DNA of 64,000 nt, taken from positions 3,875,322 to 3,939,321 of the forward strand of contig NZ_CP039543.1 in NCBI RefSeq assembly GCF_013085545.1, written 5' to 3'. This document shows, in pieces, positions 17,618 to 25,213 of the stretch (positions are counted from its first letter, which is position 1; each line of letters begins with the position of its first letter). A program made the translations under genes and the position numbers. Under the pieces are notes generated by a model. The model did not search any database. It was not told the DNA's origin and worked only from the letters and a program-made list of their open reading frames with translations. The stretch comes from Oceanidesulfovibrio marinus (lineage in GTDB: Bacteria; Desulfobacterota; Desulfovibrionia; Desulfovibrionales; Desulfovibrionaceae).

Positions 17618-17746
17618 TCTCCGGCGTATTGTATTATGTAAAAAGCGGTGTGGTCGTAGCTATCTTTGATTTAGGCGAGAGACGGAAGGATTGCGATTGG
17701 CTGACAGGCACGAGCTTGCCAGCGCATAAGTGTCCGGAGGAGGGTC

Positions 17747-17953
17747 ATGTCCGATGAGTATCTCGAAGAGATAGATCGAATGCTACAAGAGGCTGGAACC
17801 GCGCTGGATGAATGCGCGCAAATAATATCCGAAAAGAATTTTAATTCTCAAAAGAATATTGGGAGGATAGCGGAGTCATTGATGCTATTGTTCGAAATCC
17901 GCATGGAGATATTCGAGACAAGGCCTGATCTGAAGCCTAGTTATCTAGATTGA
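17747..17953 (+). CDS. Small hypothetical protein (68 aa)
   Basis: I do not recognise this family. The 68 residues are acidic and predicted mostly helical (MSDEYLEEIDRMLQEAGTAL at the start), with no signal peptide, membrane span or metal-binding motif. It is very likely a real gene, because a near-perfect GGAGGAGGG ribosome site (17736-17744) precedes the ATG. The gene is AT-rich compared with the housekeeping genes. It lies between repeat R3 and the IS481 element, 57 bp before the left end of the IS, so it may be a passenger of a transferred segment. A helical regulator, antitoxin-like or adaptor role is possible but unsupported. Confidence 0.65.
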   Translation: MSDEYLEEIDRMLQEAGTALDECAQIISEKNFNSQKNIGRIAESLMLLFEIRMEIFETRPDLKPSYLD

Positions 17954-18010
17954 TTCAATTTATACGCTGCGAACAAACCTTGTTGCATTGACTGAACTGA
18001 GATGGATATA

Positions 18011-19183
18011 ACCTGACACCTGGGCCACCAAAAGGTTGTGGTCATGCCGTCCCTGGCTGGGTATCGATGGAGTTGCGAAGCTTCACGAACCCTTTCGAGG
18101 AGAACGCCATGACCACGAAACGCAAAGTAGCACGAAGGAAGATGAGTCTGCTAGAGCTGGCCACTGAATTGGGCAACGTCAGCAAAGCGTGCAAAATCAT
18201 GGGCTATTCCAGGCAGCAGTTCTACGAGATCCGGCGCAACTACCAGACCTTCGGCGCCGAAGGTCTATTGGACCGCCTGCCCGGGCCGCGAGGCCCGCAC
18301 CCCAACCGCGTTGACGAGGCTGTCGAGCAGGCCATTCTCGACTACTGCTTGGCTCACCCCACGCACGGGCCGCTCCGCGTCGCCCAACAGCTTGTCCTGC
18401 AAGGCGTCCAGGTCAGCTCCGGCGGTGTCCGCGGCGTCTGGAGCCGGCACGGCTTGCTCACACGCCACGAGCGGTTGCTGCGGCTGGAGAAGAGCGTGCG
18501 GGAACAACGCCTTGAGCTCTCGGATGAGCAAATCCGCATTTTAGAGCGCTTCAGCCCCGAGTTCCGTGACCGGCACATCGAGACGCGTCACACCGGCGAT
18601 CTTGTGGCCGTGGACACCTTCTTCGTGGGCACGCTCAAGGGCGTTGGACGCGTGTATTTGCAGTCGGTTATCGACTGCCACAGCCGCTATGCCTGGGGCC
18701 GACTCTACACCACCAAGTTGCCGGTTACCGCGGTTCACGTGCTCAATGAGGACGTGCTGCCGTTCTTCGAGGAGCACATCGCGCGCATTTCGACGATTCT
18801 CTCGGACAACGGTCGCGAGTTCTGCGGTCGCCCGGACAAGCATCCGTACGAATTGTTCTTGCAATTAGAAGGGATTGAGCACCGGACAACGCAGGTTCGC
18901 CGGCCGCAGAGCAACGGCTTTGTGGAGCGGTTGCATCGGACATTGCTCGACGAGCATTTCCGCATCAAGGGCCGCGAGAAGTGGTACGAATCGGTGGAGG
19001 AAATGCAAGAGGATCTGGACAGTTACCTGAACCACTACAACCGGGAACGCACCCATCAGGGCCGCGGCATGGACGGCCGAGTGCCCTACCAAGCGTTCCT
19101 GGACGGCATCGTAATCAACGAAGCAGAGGTAGAAAAAGAAGAAGCAGCGTAGCCATCACCCCGCCAGGGGCGGAGTGTCAGGT
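18011..19183 (+). mobile_element. IS481-family insertion sequence
   Basis: A transposase gene flanked by short inverted ends: ACCTGACAC at 18011-18019 and GTGTCAGGT at 19175-19183, giving about 1.17 kb, a usual size for IS481. The inverted match weakens further inward (CTGGGCC against GGGGCGGA). No target-site duplication is obvious in the flanks, so either the ends are slightly misplaced or the insertion is old. The transposase is intact, so the element may still be active. Confidence 0.75.
18109..19152 (+). CDS. IS481-family transposase (DDE integrase fold)
   Basis: A 347-residue transposase. The N-terminal helix-turn-helix region reads LLELATELGNVSKACKIMGY, RQQFYEIRRNYQTFG and GLLDRLPGPRGPHPN, typical of IS481. 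The rve-type catalytic core has VAVDTFFVG (first Asp, about residue 168), ILSDNGREFCG (second Asp, about 233) and RPQSNGFVERLHRTLLDEHF (Glu, about 273), then NHYNRERTHQGRGMDGRVPY. GAGGAG lies seven bases before the ATG at 18109; an upstream in-frame ATG at 18067 adds 14 residues not seen in the family. There is no frameshift or truncation. Confidence 0.92.
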   Translation: MTTKRKVARRKMSLLELATELGNVSKACKIMGYSRQQFYEIRRNYQTFGAEGLLDRLPGPRGPHPNRVDEAVEQAILDYCLAHPTHGPLRVAQQLVLQGVQVSSGGVRGVWSRHGLLTRHERLLRLEKSVREQRLELSDEQIRILERFSPEFRDRHIETRHTGDLVAVDTFFVGTLKGVGRVYLQSVIDCHSRYAWGRLYTTKLPVTAVHVLNEDVLPFFEEHIARISTILSDNGREFCGRPDKHPYELFLQLEGIEHRTTQVRRPQSNGFVERLHRTLLDEHFRIKGREKWYESVEEMQEDLDSYLNHYNRERTHQGRGMDGRVPYQAFLDGIVINEAEVEKEEAA

Positions 19184-19232
19184 GAATACTATCTCTGTAC
19201 ACATTGACCGTGCGGGCTTCTTTGTAGGCTGC

Positions 19233-19350
19233 TCTCTCTTCCCAAACTTTTTATCTGGGTGCCCTCGTTCGCGAACAAAAGCAGCCTATTCTTTTGAGAA
19301 AAACCAGTTGAAAGTCTTTGGAAAGGGGTTTGGGGAAAAGCCTTTCTTCA
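19233..19350. repeat. Repeat family R3, copy 2
   Basis: Direct-orientation copy of 17499-17617. The internal 13-bp hairpin is degenerate here (GGGTGCCCTCGTT against AACAAAAGCAGCC, several mismatches), so it has lost the terminator shape. Its 3' part overlaps a separate strong hairpin at 19332-19364. Confidence 0.75.
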
Positions 19351-19364
19351 GAAAGGTTTTCCCC
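19332..19364. terminator. Terminator hairpin between IS481 and hemW
   Basis: GGGGAAAAGCCTTTC (19332-19346), loop TTCA, then GAAAGGTTTTCCCC (19351-19364), one bulged base. It lies 8 bp beyond the hemW stop on the minus strand and could serve both converging transcripts. Confidence 0.7.
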
Positions 19365-19372
19365 AAGCTCTT

Positions 19373-20545
19373 CTATCCAGAGGTGCTGGGTAGCTCGCCT
19401 TGCCCGGCCGCTTCTTCGCGTTCGAACATGTGGGCGAGGATGGCGTCGGACACGAGCATGCCGTGGCGGGTGAGGCGGAGGTAGCCATTGTTGATGCGCA
19501 CGAGGTCCTTGTGAGAGAGGGCTTCCACCAGGGGCCGGTGGACCTCCATGAAGGCGCGGCCGGTGAGCATGCGGTAGCCGCGCAGGTTGAGCCCCCGCGT
19601 GGTGCGCAGCCTCAGCATGACCATTTCCTTGGTGCGCTCCTCGGGCGTGAGCTGCTCGGCTGTGGCGTCTAACTTTTTGGACGAGACGGCGTTGACGTAG
19701 ACGCCGAGATCCGCCGGGTTGGCCCAGCGCCGGCCGCGTACGGTGGAGACGGCCGAGGGGCCCAGACCCAGGTAGTTCTTACCTTCCCAGTAGCCCAGGT
19801 TGTGGCGGCTCTGGAACCCAAGCTTGGAGAAGTTTGAGATCTCGTACTGCAGGAAGCCGTGCTCTTCGAGCAGGTCGGCACCGTAGAGGAACATCTTGGC
19901 GGTCTCCTGCTCGTCCGGCAGGGTGATGGAGCGGTCGAAACAGGCGCGCTCCAGCGGGGTGTCGGGCTCCACGGTGAGGGCGTAGCACGAGAGGTGCTGC
20001 GGGCAGAGCTCCAGCGCGGCGCGGATGGTGTCCAGCCAGATCTTGAGGCGTGTTCCGGGCAGGCCGAAGATGAGGTCGAGGTTGATGTTGCCGAAGCCGA
20101 TCACGTGGGCCTGCTCGATGGCGCGGTAGACGTCGCGCACGCGGTGGCGGCGTCCCAGGGCGGCGAGCTGCGCGTTGTCCAGGCTCTGCACGCCCATGGA
20201 GAGCCGGGTGACGCCGATGTCCTTGATCGCCTGGAGGGTGTCCATGGCGCCGACGGTCTCGGGGTTGCCCTCGAAGGTCATCTCCACGTCGGGCTTGAGC
20301 GCGAAGTTGCGGCGGATGGAGGAGCCCAGGGCGTTGATGACGTTGGGCGGCAGGAGCGAGGGGGTGCCGCCGCCGAAGTAGACCGAGGAGACCGAGGGGC
20401 GGTCGTACACGTCGCCCCAGTGGGCCAGCTCCAGGAGCAGGGCGTCCACGTAGGACTCCATCTGCCCCGGCCCCGGCTGGTGGGAGTGGAAGCCGCAGTA
20501 GCCGCACTTGGAGCGGCAGAAGGGGACGTGGATATAGAGCAGCAT
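19373..20545 (-). CDS. hemW: Radical SAM heme chaperone HemW
   Basis: A 390-residue member of the HemN/HemW group. It begins MLLYIHVPFCRSKCGYCGFH, with the CxxxCxxC iron-sulfur cluster cysteines, followed by VYFGGGTPSLLP, FEGNPETV, TRLSMGVQSLDNAQL, NINLDLIFGLPG, LSCYALTVEPDTPL, EISNFSKLGFQSRHNLGYW and YLGLGPSAVST. The short start and the HNxxYW motif point to HemW (heme-binding chaperone) rather than the true coproporphyrinogen dehydrogenase HemN, which has a longer N terminus. It is the last gene of a minus-strand set rng-queH-hemW, 62 bp after queH. Start ATG at 20545 gives the standard family N terminus. Confidence 0.88.
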   Translation of the reverse strand: MLLYIHVPFCRSKCGYCGFHSHQPGPGQMESYVDALLLELAHWGDVYDRPSVSSVYFGGGTPSLLPPNVINALGSSIRRNFALKPDVEMTFEGNPETVGAMDTLQAIKDIGVTRLSMGVQSLDNAQLAALGRRHRVRDVYRAIEQAHVIGFGNINLDLIFGLPGTRLKIWLDTIRAALELCPQHLSCYALTVEPDTPLERACFDRSITLPDEQETAKMFLYGADLLEEHGFLQYEISNFSKLGFQSRHNLGYWEGKNYLGLGPSAVSTVRGRRWANPADLGVYVNAVSSKKLDATAEQLTPEERTKEMVMLRLRTTRGLNLRGYRMLTGRAFMEVHRPLVEALSHKDLVRINNGYLRLTRHGMLVSDAILAHMFEREEAAGQGELPSTSG

Positions 20546-20607
20546 GGGGGTGCTGGCGCGTTCAGGAAGCAGCGCCGGTTGTGGTCATGTGGTCCGGCCG
20601 TGGTGCC

Positions 20608-21171
20608 TCATGAGGAGGACACGTTGCGGAGGTCATTACGGAACCGTTCGAACTCACTGTACAAGCAGCCACAGTACTGCTGGCGGTAGATGCCCCATTC
20701 TTTGGAGGTCTCGATGCCCTGCTGCCAGCCGGTGCGGTAGTCCTCGTAATGGAAGACAGGGTCGCCGCCGCCGGCGATGTCCCGGCCCAGGCCGGCGATG
20801 GTCTCGTGCTTCTGGTGCTTGGAGTAGAGCAGGGTGGAGGTGAAGGCGTCGAACCGGCCGCGCTTGGCGATGGCGTGGGCGCGCTCCAGCCGCAGGGAGT
20901 AGCAGTGGAAGCAGCGATTGGCCTCGCGCTGGGCCACGGTGCGGAAGTAGAGCTGCGGGTCGTACTCGTCGTCCTTGTAGATGACGCGAAAACCCAGCCT
21001 GTCCGCTACTTCCCGCACCCCCTCGCGGCGTTTCAGGTACTCCGTGAGGGGGTGGATATTCGGGTTGTAGAAAAGGGCCGTGACTTCCCAGCCGGCGTCG
21101 AGCAGCCGCTCTGCCGGCACGATGGCGCAGGGGCCGCAGCACACATGAAGAAGGATGCGTCGGGATGGCAT
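20608..21171 (-). CDS. queH: Epoxyqueuosine reductase QueH
   Basis: A 187-residue QueH (DUF208), the non-cobalamin enzyme that reduces epoxyqueuosine to queuosine in tRNA wobble position 34. Diagnostic cysteine motifs are present: LLHVCCGPCA near the N terminus, NRCFHCYSLRLERA in the middle, and QYCGCLYSE near the C terminus; in QueH these bind a [4Fe-4S] cluster and a mononuclear iron. Also typical are FYNPNIHPLTEYLKR and FTSTLLYSKHQKHE. Its stop is 62 bp before hemW and it starts 12 bp after rng, so it is in an operon. The tgt gene at 62021 supplies the base-exchange step of the same pathway. Confidence 0.94.
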   Translation of the reverse strand: MPSRRILLHVCCGPCAIVPAERLLDAGWEVTALFYNPNIHPLTEYLKRREGVREVADRLGFRVIYKDDEYDPQLYFRTVAQREANRCFHCYSLRLERAHAIAKRGRFDAFTSTLLYSKHQKHETIAGLGRDIAGGGDPVFHYEDYRTGWQQGIETSKEWGIYRQQYCGCLYSEFERFRNDLRNVSSS

Positions 21172-21183
21172 GGTGCGTCTGCC

Positions 21184-22647
21184 CTATGCGATCTCCACAG
21201 TGATCGTTGTCTGGAAGTCCTGCTCCAATTGCGTGAGCTTGTCCTTCTTGGTGTTGAGCAGGTAGAGGGCCAGCTCTTGCGGAGCCTTGTAGATGAGGCC
21301 GCTCTCGCGCGGGGGTTGCGCCCGAAGCTGCAGGTAGATGGACCTGAGGGCCTGGAGCGCCTGCCACTCCATGTTGCGGCGCATGCCGGAGCCGCCGCAG
21401 CAGGGGCAGGGCTCGGTGGAGACCGAGATGGCCGAGGAGCCGATGCGCTGGCGCACCACCTGGAGCAGGCCGAACTTGGTCATGCGGCCCACGTCGTGGC
21501 GCGCTCTGTCCACTTTCATGGACTGCTTCAGGGTTTTTTCCACGTCCTGGCACTGCTTGCGGTCCTTCATCTCGATGAAATCGATGACGATCTGGCCGCC
21601 CACGTCGCGCAGGCGGAGCTGCTGCGGAATGACCTCGGCCGCCTCCTTGTTGGTGCGGTAGGCCATTTCAGAAAACGAGGTCTTGCCGCTGACCTTGCCG
21701 GAGTTGATGTCCACGGCCATGAGCGCCTCGGCCTGGTCGAACACCAGCCGGCCACCGGAGGGCAGCACTACCTCGCGCGAGTATATCTGCTCAATCTGTT
21801 TGGTGATGTTGAACCGCTCGTACAACGTGCGCTCGACCGCGTCGTGCTCTTTGACCAGACTACCGCGGCGGGGGAAGATAAGGGCGGCGAACTTGGAGAC
21901 CTCCTCGGCCGTTTCCTTGTCGTCCACCCAGACCTCGCCCACGTCCTCGGTGAGGTAATCGCGGATGGCGCGGGCAGCGAGGTCCGGTTCCTGGTAGATG
22001 AGCTCCGGCGCTGTGGACTCCTGGCCGGTCTTGCGCACGTCCTTCCAGAGCCGCTTGAGGAACTGGAGGTCCTTGGAAAGATTGGTCTTGCTGGCGCCCA
22101 GGCTGGCGGTGCGCACGATGCAGCCCAGTCCCTCGCCCACCTTGAGGCTGTCGATGATCTCCTTGAGTCGGGCGCGCTCCTTGTCGTCCTCCACCTTGCG
22201 GGACACGCCGATCTGCTCGCGGCCGGGGGTGATGACCAGATAGCGGCCGGGGATGGACAGATAGGTGGTGAGGAAGGCGCCCTTGGTGCCGGCCGGCTCC
22301 TTGACCACCTGGACGAGCAGCTCCTGGCCGGGCTTCAGAACTTTCTGCAACAGCGGGTACTTGTAACCCTTGGTGGAGTCGTGCGGCTGGTTATAGTACT
22401 CGGGGTGGACCTCATCCACCTGGAGGAAGCCGTTTTTCCCGGCGCCGTAGTTGATAAAGGCTGCCTGCAGGGAGGGGTCGATGTTGTGGATGACGCCGCG
22501 ATAAATGTTGCCTTTGGTGCGGTGCTGGTGGAGCATCTCCACGTAAAATTCCTGAACCTTGCCATCTTCGGCGAGAACAACCTCTACCTGCTCACCGGGC
22601 AGGACGCTGATAAACATCTTGCGGCGAGTTTTTTTTGATCGAGCCAT
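21184..22647 (-). CDS. rng: Ribonuclease E/G family endoribonuclease
   Basis: A 487-residue RNase E/G catalytic protein for rRNA and mRNA processing. After a basic start (MARSKKTRRKMFISVLPGEQ) comes the S1-like region (GNIYRGVIHNIDPSLQAAF, NYGAGKNGFLQVDEV), then the DNase-I-like catalytic domain with VVLPSGGRLVFDQAEALMAV, DINSGKVSG (magnesium-binding Asp region) and QLRLRDVGGQIVIDFIEMK, followed by the zinc-link CPCCGGSG and a small domain. There is no long C-terminal scaffold, so it resembles RNase G or the short RNase E of many non-enteric bacteria. TATAAT at about 22667-22672 (minus strand) may be its -10 box, and AGAGG precedes the ATG. It heads the rng-queH-hemW set. Confidence 0.93.
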   Translation of the reverse strand: MARSKKTRRKMFISVLPGEQVEVVLAEDGKVQEFYVEMLHQHRTKGNIYRGVIHNIDPSLQAAFINYGAGKNGFLQVDEVHPEYYNQPHDSTKGYKYPLLQKVLKPGQELLVQVVKEPAGTKGAFLTTYLSIPGRYLVITPGREQIGVSRKVEDDKERARLKEIIDSLKVGEGLGCIVRTASLGASKTNLSKDLQFLKRLWKDVRKTGQESTAPELIYQEPDLAARAIRDYLTEDVGEVWVDDKETAEEVSKFAALIFPRRGSLVKEHDAVERTLYERFNITKQIEQIYSREVVLPSGGRLVFDQAEALMAVDINSGKVSGKTSFSEMAYRTNKEAAEVIPQQLRLRDVGGQIVIDFIEMKDRKQCQDVEKTLKQSMKVDRARHDVGRMTKFGLLQVVRQRIGSSAISVSTEPCPCCGGSGMRRNMEWQALQALRSIYLQLRAQPPRESGLIYKAPQELALYLLNTKKDKLTQLEQDFQTTITVEIA

Positions 22648-22727
22648 ATGCTAACCTCTTGAAAAAATTATATAGAAAAACAAATTGGGCTGGCCCGATT
22701 CCGGGGCTGCCCGAAAAATTTCGTGTA

Positions 22728-23717
22728 TCAGTGACGGACGCCGTAAAACGGTTCGCCGTCCTGCTCTGTTCTCCTTTTGATATGCCCTTGTTTCTCAAGG
22801 GTTTCAAGCGCGGAGACAATATGTTTACGGGAAATATCCAGCGCGCCGGAAAGCTGCGTGGCCGTCTGGGGGCGGCGTTTCAGCGAGGCGTGCACCGCGT
22901 CCTGCACGGCCTGCGGGTCGGCGGCGCGGGTGGCGGAATGCGTTGCGGGCGCGGTTCCCAGGCGCGGGCCGGCGTCCTGCGGCGTGGCGCACAGGGGGCA
23001 CAGGGCCTCGCGCCAGCGTTGCAGGGTCTCGGCCGTGGCGGGCTGGGCCTCGGCATAGGCCCCGGGGCGCGAGAGGGTGACCACGTCCACGCGGTCCGGC
23101 GCAAGGCGCGGCACATAGGCCCTGAACAGCTCCAGGTCCTCGTCCGAGTCGTTCAGGCCGCGTGCGAGAAAGATTTCCAGAAAGAGCCGGCCGGCGAACT
23201 CCTTGCGGAAGGTCACCAGGGCCTCGGCCAGCTCGCCCACGGCCTGCTGACCGCCGGCAAAGAGGCGCGGGTTCGGCCGGTTGAGCGTGGCCAACGGCTC
23301 TGGCCGCAGGGAGTCCAGCGAGGGCAGCACGGCGTCGGCGTGGGCCAGCTCCGCCCGGACCTCGGGATCGGTCATCAAGGCCGAGTTGGTGAGCACCGCA
23401 ACCGGCACGCCGGGGAGAATACGCCGCGCGCCGTCGATGATTGCCGGCATCTCGCTGTTCAGCGTGGGTTCGCCGGAGCCGCCGAGGGTGACGTAGTCCA
23501 GGGCCAGGTCCTGGTTGGCGCGCTTCCAGGCTTCGAGCTCGGCCAGGATGTCCGCAGCCGGCACATAGGGCTTGCGCTCCAGGGTGAGCTTTTCCGTACG
23601 GCCTACCTCGCAGTAGAGGCAGTCGAAGGTGCAGATGGCGGAGCCAAGAAGATCGAGACCAAGGGATCGCCCCAGCCGGCTGGATGCCACGGGGCCGAAT
23701 ATATACTGAAATGTCAT
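22728..23717 (-). CDS. Radical SAM protein with C-terminal winged-helix segment
   Basis: A 329-residue radical SAM enzyme of unassigned reaction. It opens MTFQYIFGPVASSRLGRSLG, then ICTFDCLYCEVGRTE (CxxxCxxC cluster), DYVTLGGSGEPTLNSEM, VAVLTNSALM and LFLEIFLARGLNDSDE. The region around residues 225-260 has two more cysteines (ALCPLCATP). The last ~65 residues look like a small DNA-binding-type winged helix (QLSGALDISRKHIVSALETLEKQGHIKR). This radical SAM plus HTH arrangement is common in sulfate reducers and methanogens but has no firm function. The ATG at 23717 was preferred to an upstream one because it gives the family N terminus. It is 80 bp upstream of rng on the same strand. Confidence 0.82.
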   Translation of the reverse strand: MTFQYIFGPVASSRLGRSLGLDLLGSAICTFDCLYCEVGRTEKLTLERKPYVPAADILAELEAWKRANQDLALDYVTLGGSGEPTLNSEMPAIIDGARRILPGVPVAVLTNSALMTDPEVRAELAHADAVLPSLDSLRPEPLATLNRPNPRLFAGGQQAVGELAEALVTFRKEFAGRLFLEIFLARGLNDSDEDLELFRAYVPRLAPDRVDVVTLSRPGAYAEAQPATAETLQRWREALCPLCATPQDAGPRLGTAPATHSATRAADPQAVQDAVHASLKRRPQTATQLSGALDISRKHIVSALETLEKQGHIKRRTEQDGEPFYGVRH

Positions 23718-23853
23718 GAGGTGCGGGATGGAGGTTGGCCGCAATGCGGCGTGCGATAAATCTGACCCAATACCAAGCTGATGCGTGTATCAATAACACG
23801 AATGACGCATTTGCGAAACACCCGCAGGGTGGGGTGGCGCGCACGCGTCGTGC

Positions 23854-23882
23854 TTGACTTCCTGCGCTCCAGCACTTACCCG
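23854..23882 (+). promoter_or_regulatory. Weak promoter candidate for the tRNA methyltransferase gene
   Basis: TTGACT at 23854-23859 is a good -35 match, but the region 17 bp on (TACCCG) is a poor -10. It lies in the 200-bp divergent gap between the radical SAM gene and the methyltransferase. A TAAGGAG ribosome site follows at 23901-23907. Confidence 0.25.
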
Positions 23883-23917
23883 GACATCCCATCATTACTG
23901 TAAGGAGAACACAGCCT

Positions 23918-24856
23918 ATGGCCGCCAATCTCGCCGGCAAGCTCGCCATCCTCGTCAATCCCAAGGGCAAGCGCTATCTCAAGCGCGTTCTGGAGGAAGG
24001 TGAAATACACACCCACGACGGCGTCATCCCCATGGAGGAGGTGGCCCGCGCCGGCTATGGCAAGTCCGTGGCCACGCATAAGGGCAAGGTCTACCGCATC
24101 GTGCGGCCCACGCTGCACGATTTGGTCAAGGGCGTGAAGCGCCAGACCCAGATCATCTACCCCAAGGAGATCGGCTACATCTGCATGCGCCTCGGCATCG
24201 GCCCTGGCGTGCGGGTCATCGAGTCCGGCTCCGGCTCCGGCAGCCTCACCGTGGCGCTGTCCTGGTTCTGCGGAGATACTGGCCGCGTGTACACCTACGA
24301 CCGCCGCGAGGAGTTCTCCAAGCTGTGCCGCCGCAACCTGGAGTGGGCCGGCGTGGGCCAGAACGTGGAGAGCCACGTCAAGGACATCGCCGAGGGCTTT
24401 GACCAAACCGACGTGGACGCGCTGTTCCTGGATGTGCGCACGCCCTGGGAGTACCTGGACCAGGCAGCCGCGGCGCTGGCTCCGGGCGCGCCCATCGGCT
24501 TTCTGCTGCCCACGGTGAACCAGGTGAGCGAGCTGCTGGCCGGGCTGGAGAAGGCCGAGTTCGAGGAGCCGGAAGTCCTGGAGATCCTCATCCGCCGCTG
24601 GAAAGCCAACCCGGAGCGCATGCGGCCCGACGACCGCATGGTAGCGCACACCGGTTTTCTGGTCTTTTCGCGCCGCAGCCTGGCCATGGAGGAGCCCATC
24701 CTGCCGGTTGAGGCCGAGGCCGTTTCCGAGGAAGCTGCCGGAGCAGACCAGCCGGCTGCCGGGCCCGCAGGGATGCCCGAAGACGCCGTTGAGCCCCGCC
24801 CGGACGAGACGCCAGCGCCGGAGAGCGAGCAGGGCGGGGACGAGCCCACGGAGTAG
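23918..24856 (+). CDS. trmI: tRNA (adenine-N1)-methyltransferase, TrmI family
   Basis: A 312-residue SAM-dependent enzyme that methylates A58 (and A57 in archaeal relatives) of the tRNA T-loop. The N-terminal beta domain (about residues 1-75) has HDGVIPMEEVARAGYGKSV. The Rossmann domain has QIIYPKEIGYICMRLGIGPG, VIESGSGSGSLTVALSWF (SAM loop), YDRREEFSKLCRRNLEW and DALFLDVRTPWEYLDQA (catalytic Asp region), and ends with RMRPDDRMVAHTGFLVFSRR. The last ~55 residues are a low-complexity acidic Ala/Glu/Pro tail not present in most homologues. TAAGGAG lies 10 bases before the ATG. Identification to family is firm; exact target adenine is assumed. Confidence 0.92.
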   Translation: MAANLAGKLAILVNPKGKRYLKRVLEEGEIHTHDGVIPMEEVARAGYGKSVATHKGKVYRIVRPTLHDLVKGVKRQTQIIYPKEIGYICMRLGIGPGVRVIESGSGSGSLTVALSWFCGDTGRVYTYDRREEFSKLCRRNLEWAGVGQNVESHVKDIAEGFDQTDVDALFLDVRTPWEYLDQAAAALAPGAPIGFLLPTVNQVSELLAGLEKAEFEEPEVLEILIRRWKANPERMRPDDRMVAHTGFLVFSRRSLAMEEPILPVEAEAVSEEAAGADQPAAGPAGMPEDAVEPRPDETPAPESEQGGDEPTE

Positions 24857-25213
24857 CAGGTTCCGGATGGACGATCCACGCCTCCGATAACGGGCGTAGC
24901 CTTCTCCTGATTCCGGAGCAGCCGCGGGCCGTTTTGCCCACCGGACGCATCGTCGCGCCCCCTCCGCGGGGCGTCGCCACCTGTGCGCTGGCCATGAGCA
25001 CGGCCTGCCGGCGTATTCTTCCTCGTTCACGCGGTGGGATCACGCAGAAACGGGCCGTGCTCCGAAAAGTAGCCGCCTCCAAATATATTCATATATTTCA
25101 CCATATTATATGAAAAAGCTTGCAATCCTGGTTGATCTGGTCTAAATCTTGCCGCTTCATGCCGCATTGCGAACCGTCCCCTGCAAGTATTCAGCAACAG
25201 GGAGTGAACCCTC
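24857..25213. other. Intergenic region between trmI and the atypical CoA ligase gene
   Basis: About 357 bp with no supportable gene. The first 200 bp are GC-rich without clear structure. From about 25078 the composition turns AT-rich and includes the inverted repeat at 25088-25114, followed by a weak TTGCAA/TAAATC promoter-like pair (25120-25148) in front of the CoA-ligase-like gene. Confidence 0.45.
25088..25114 (+). promoter_or_regulatory. Candidate operator: TTCATATA inverted repeat
   Basis: Arms TTCATATATT (25088-25097) and ATTATATGAA (25105-25114) are inverted copies with a single internal mismatch and a 7-bp centre. The site lies about 100 bp before the CoA-ligase-like gene and just upstream of its best promoter candidate. 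The symmetry and AT-rich half-sites suggest a dimeric repressor or activator site; the protein is unknown. Confidence 0.4.

Noticed and set aside
18000-19190. Target-site duplication around the IS481 element
   Set aside because: The bases outside the inferred ends (GGATATA and GAATACT) do not match over 4-7 bp convincingly.
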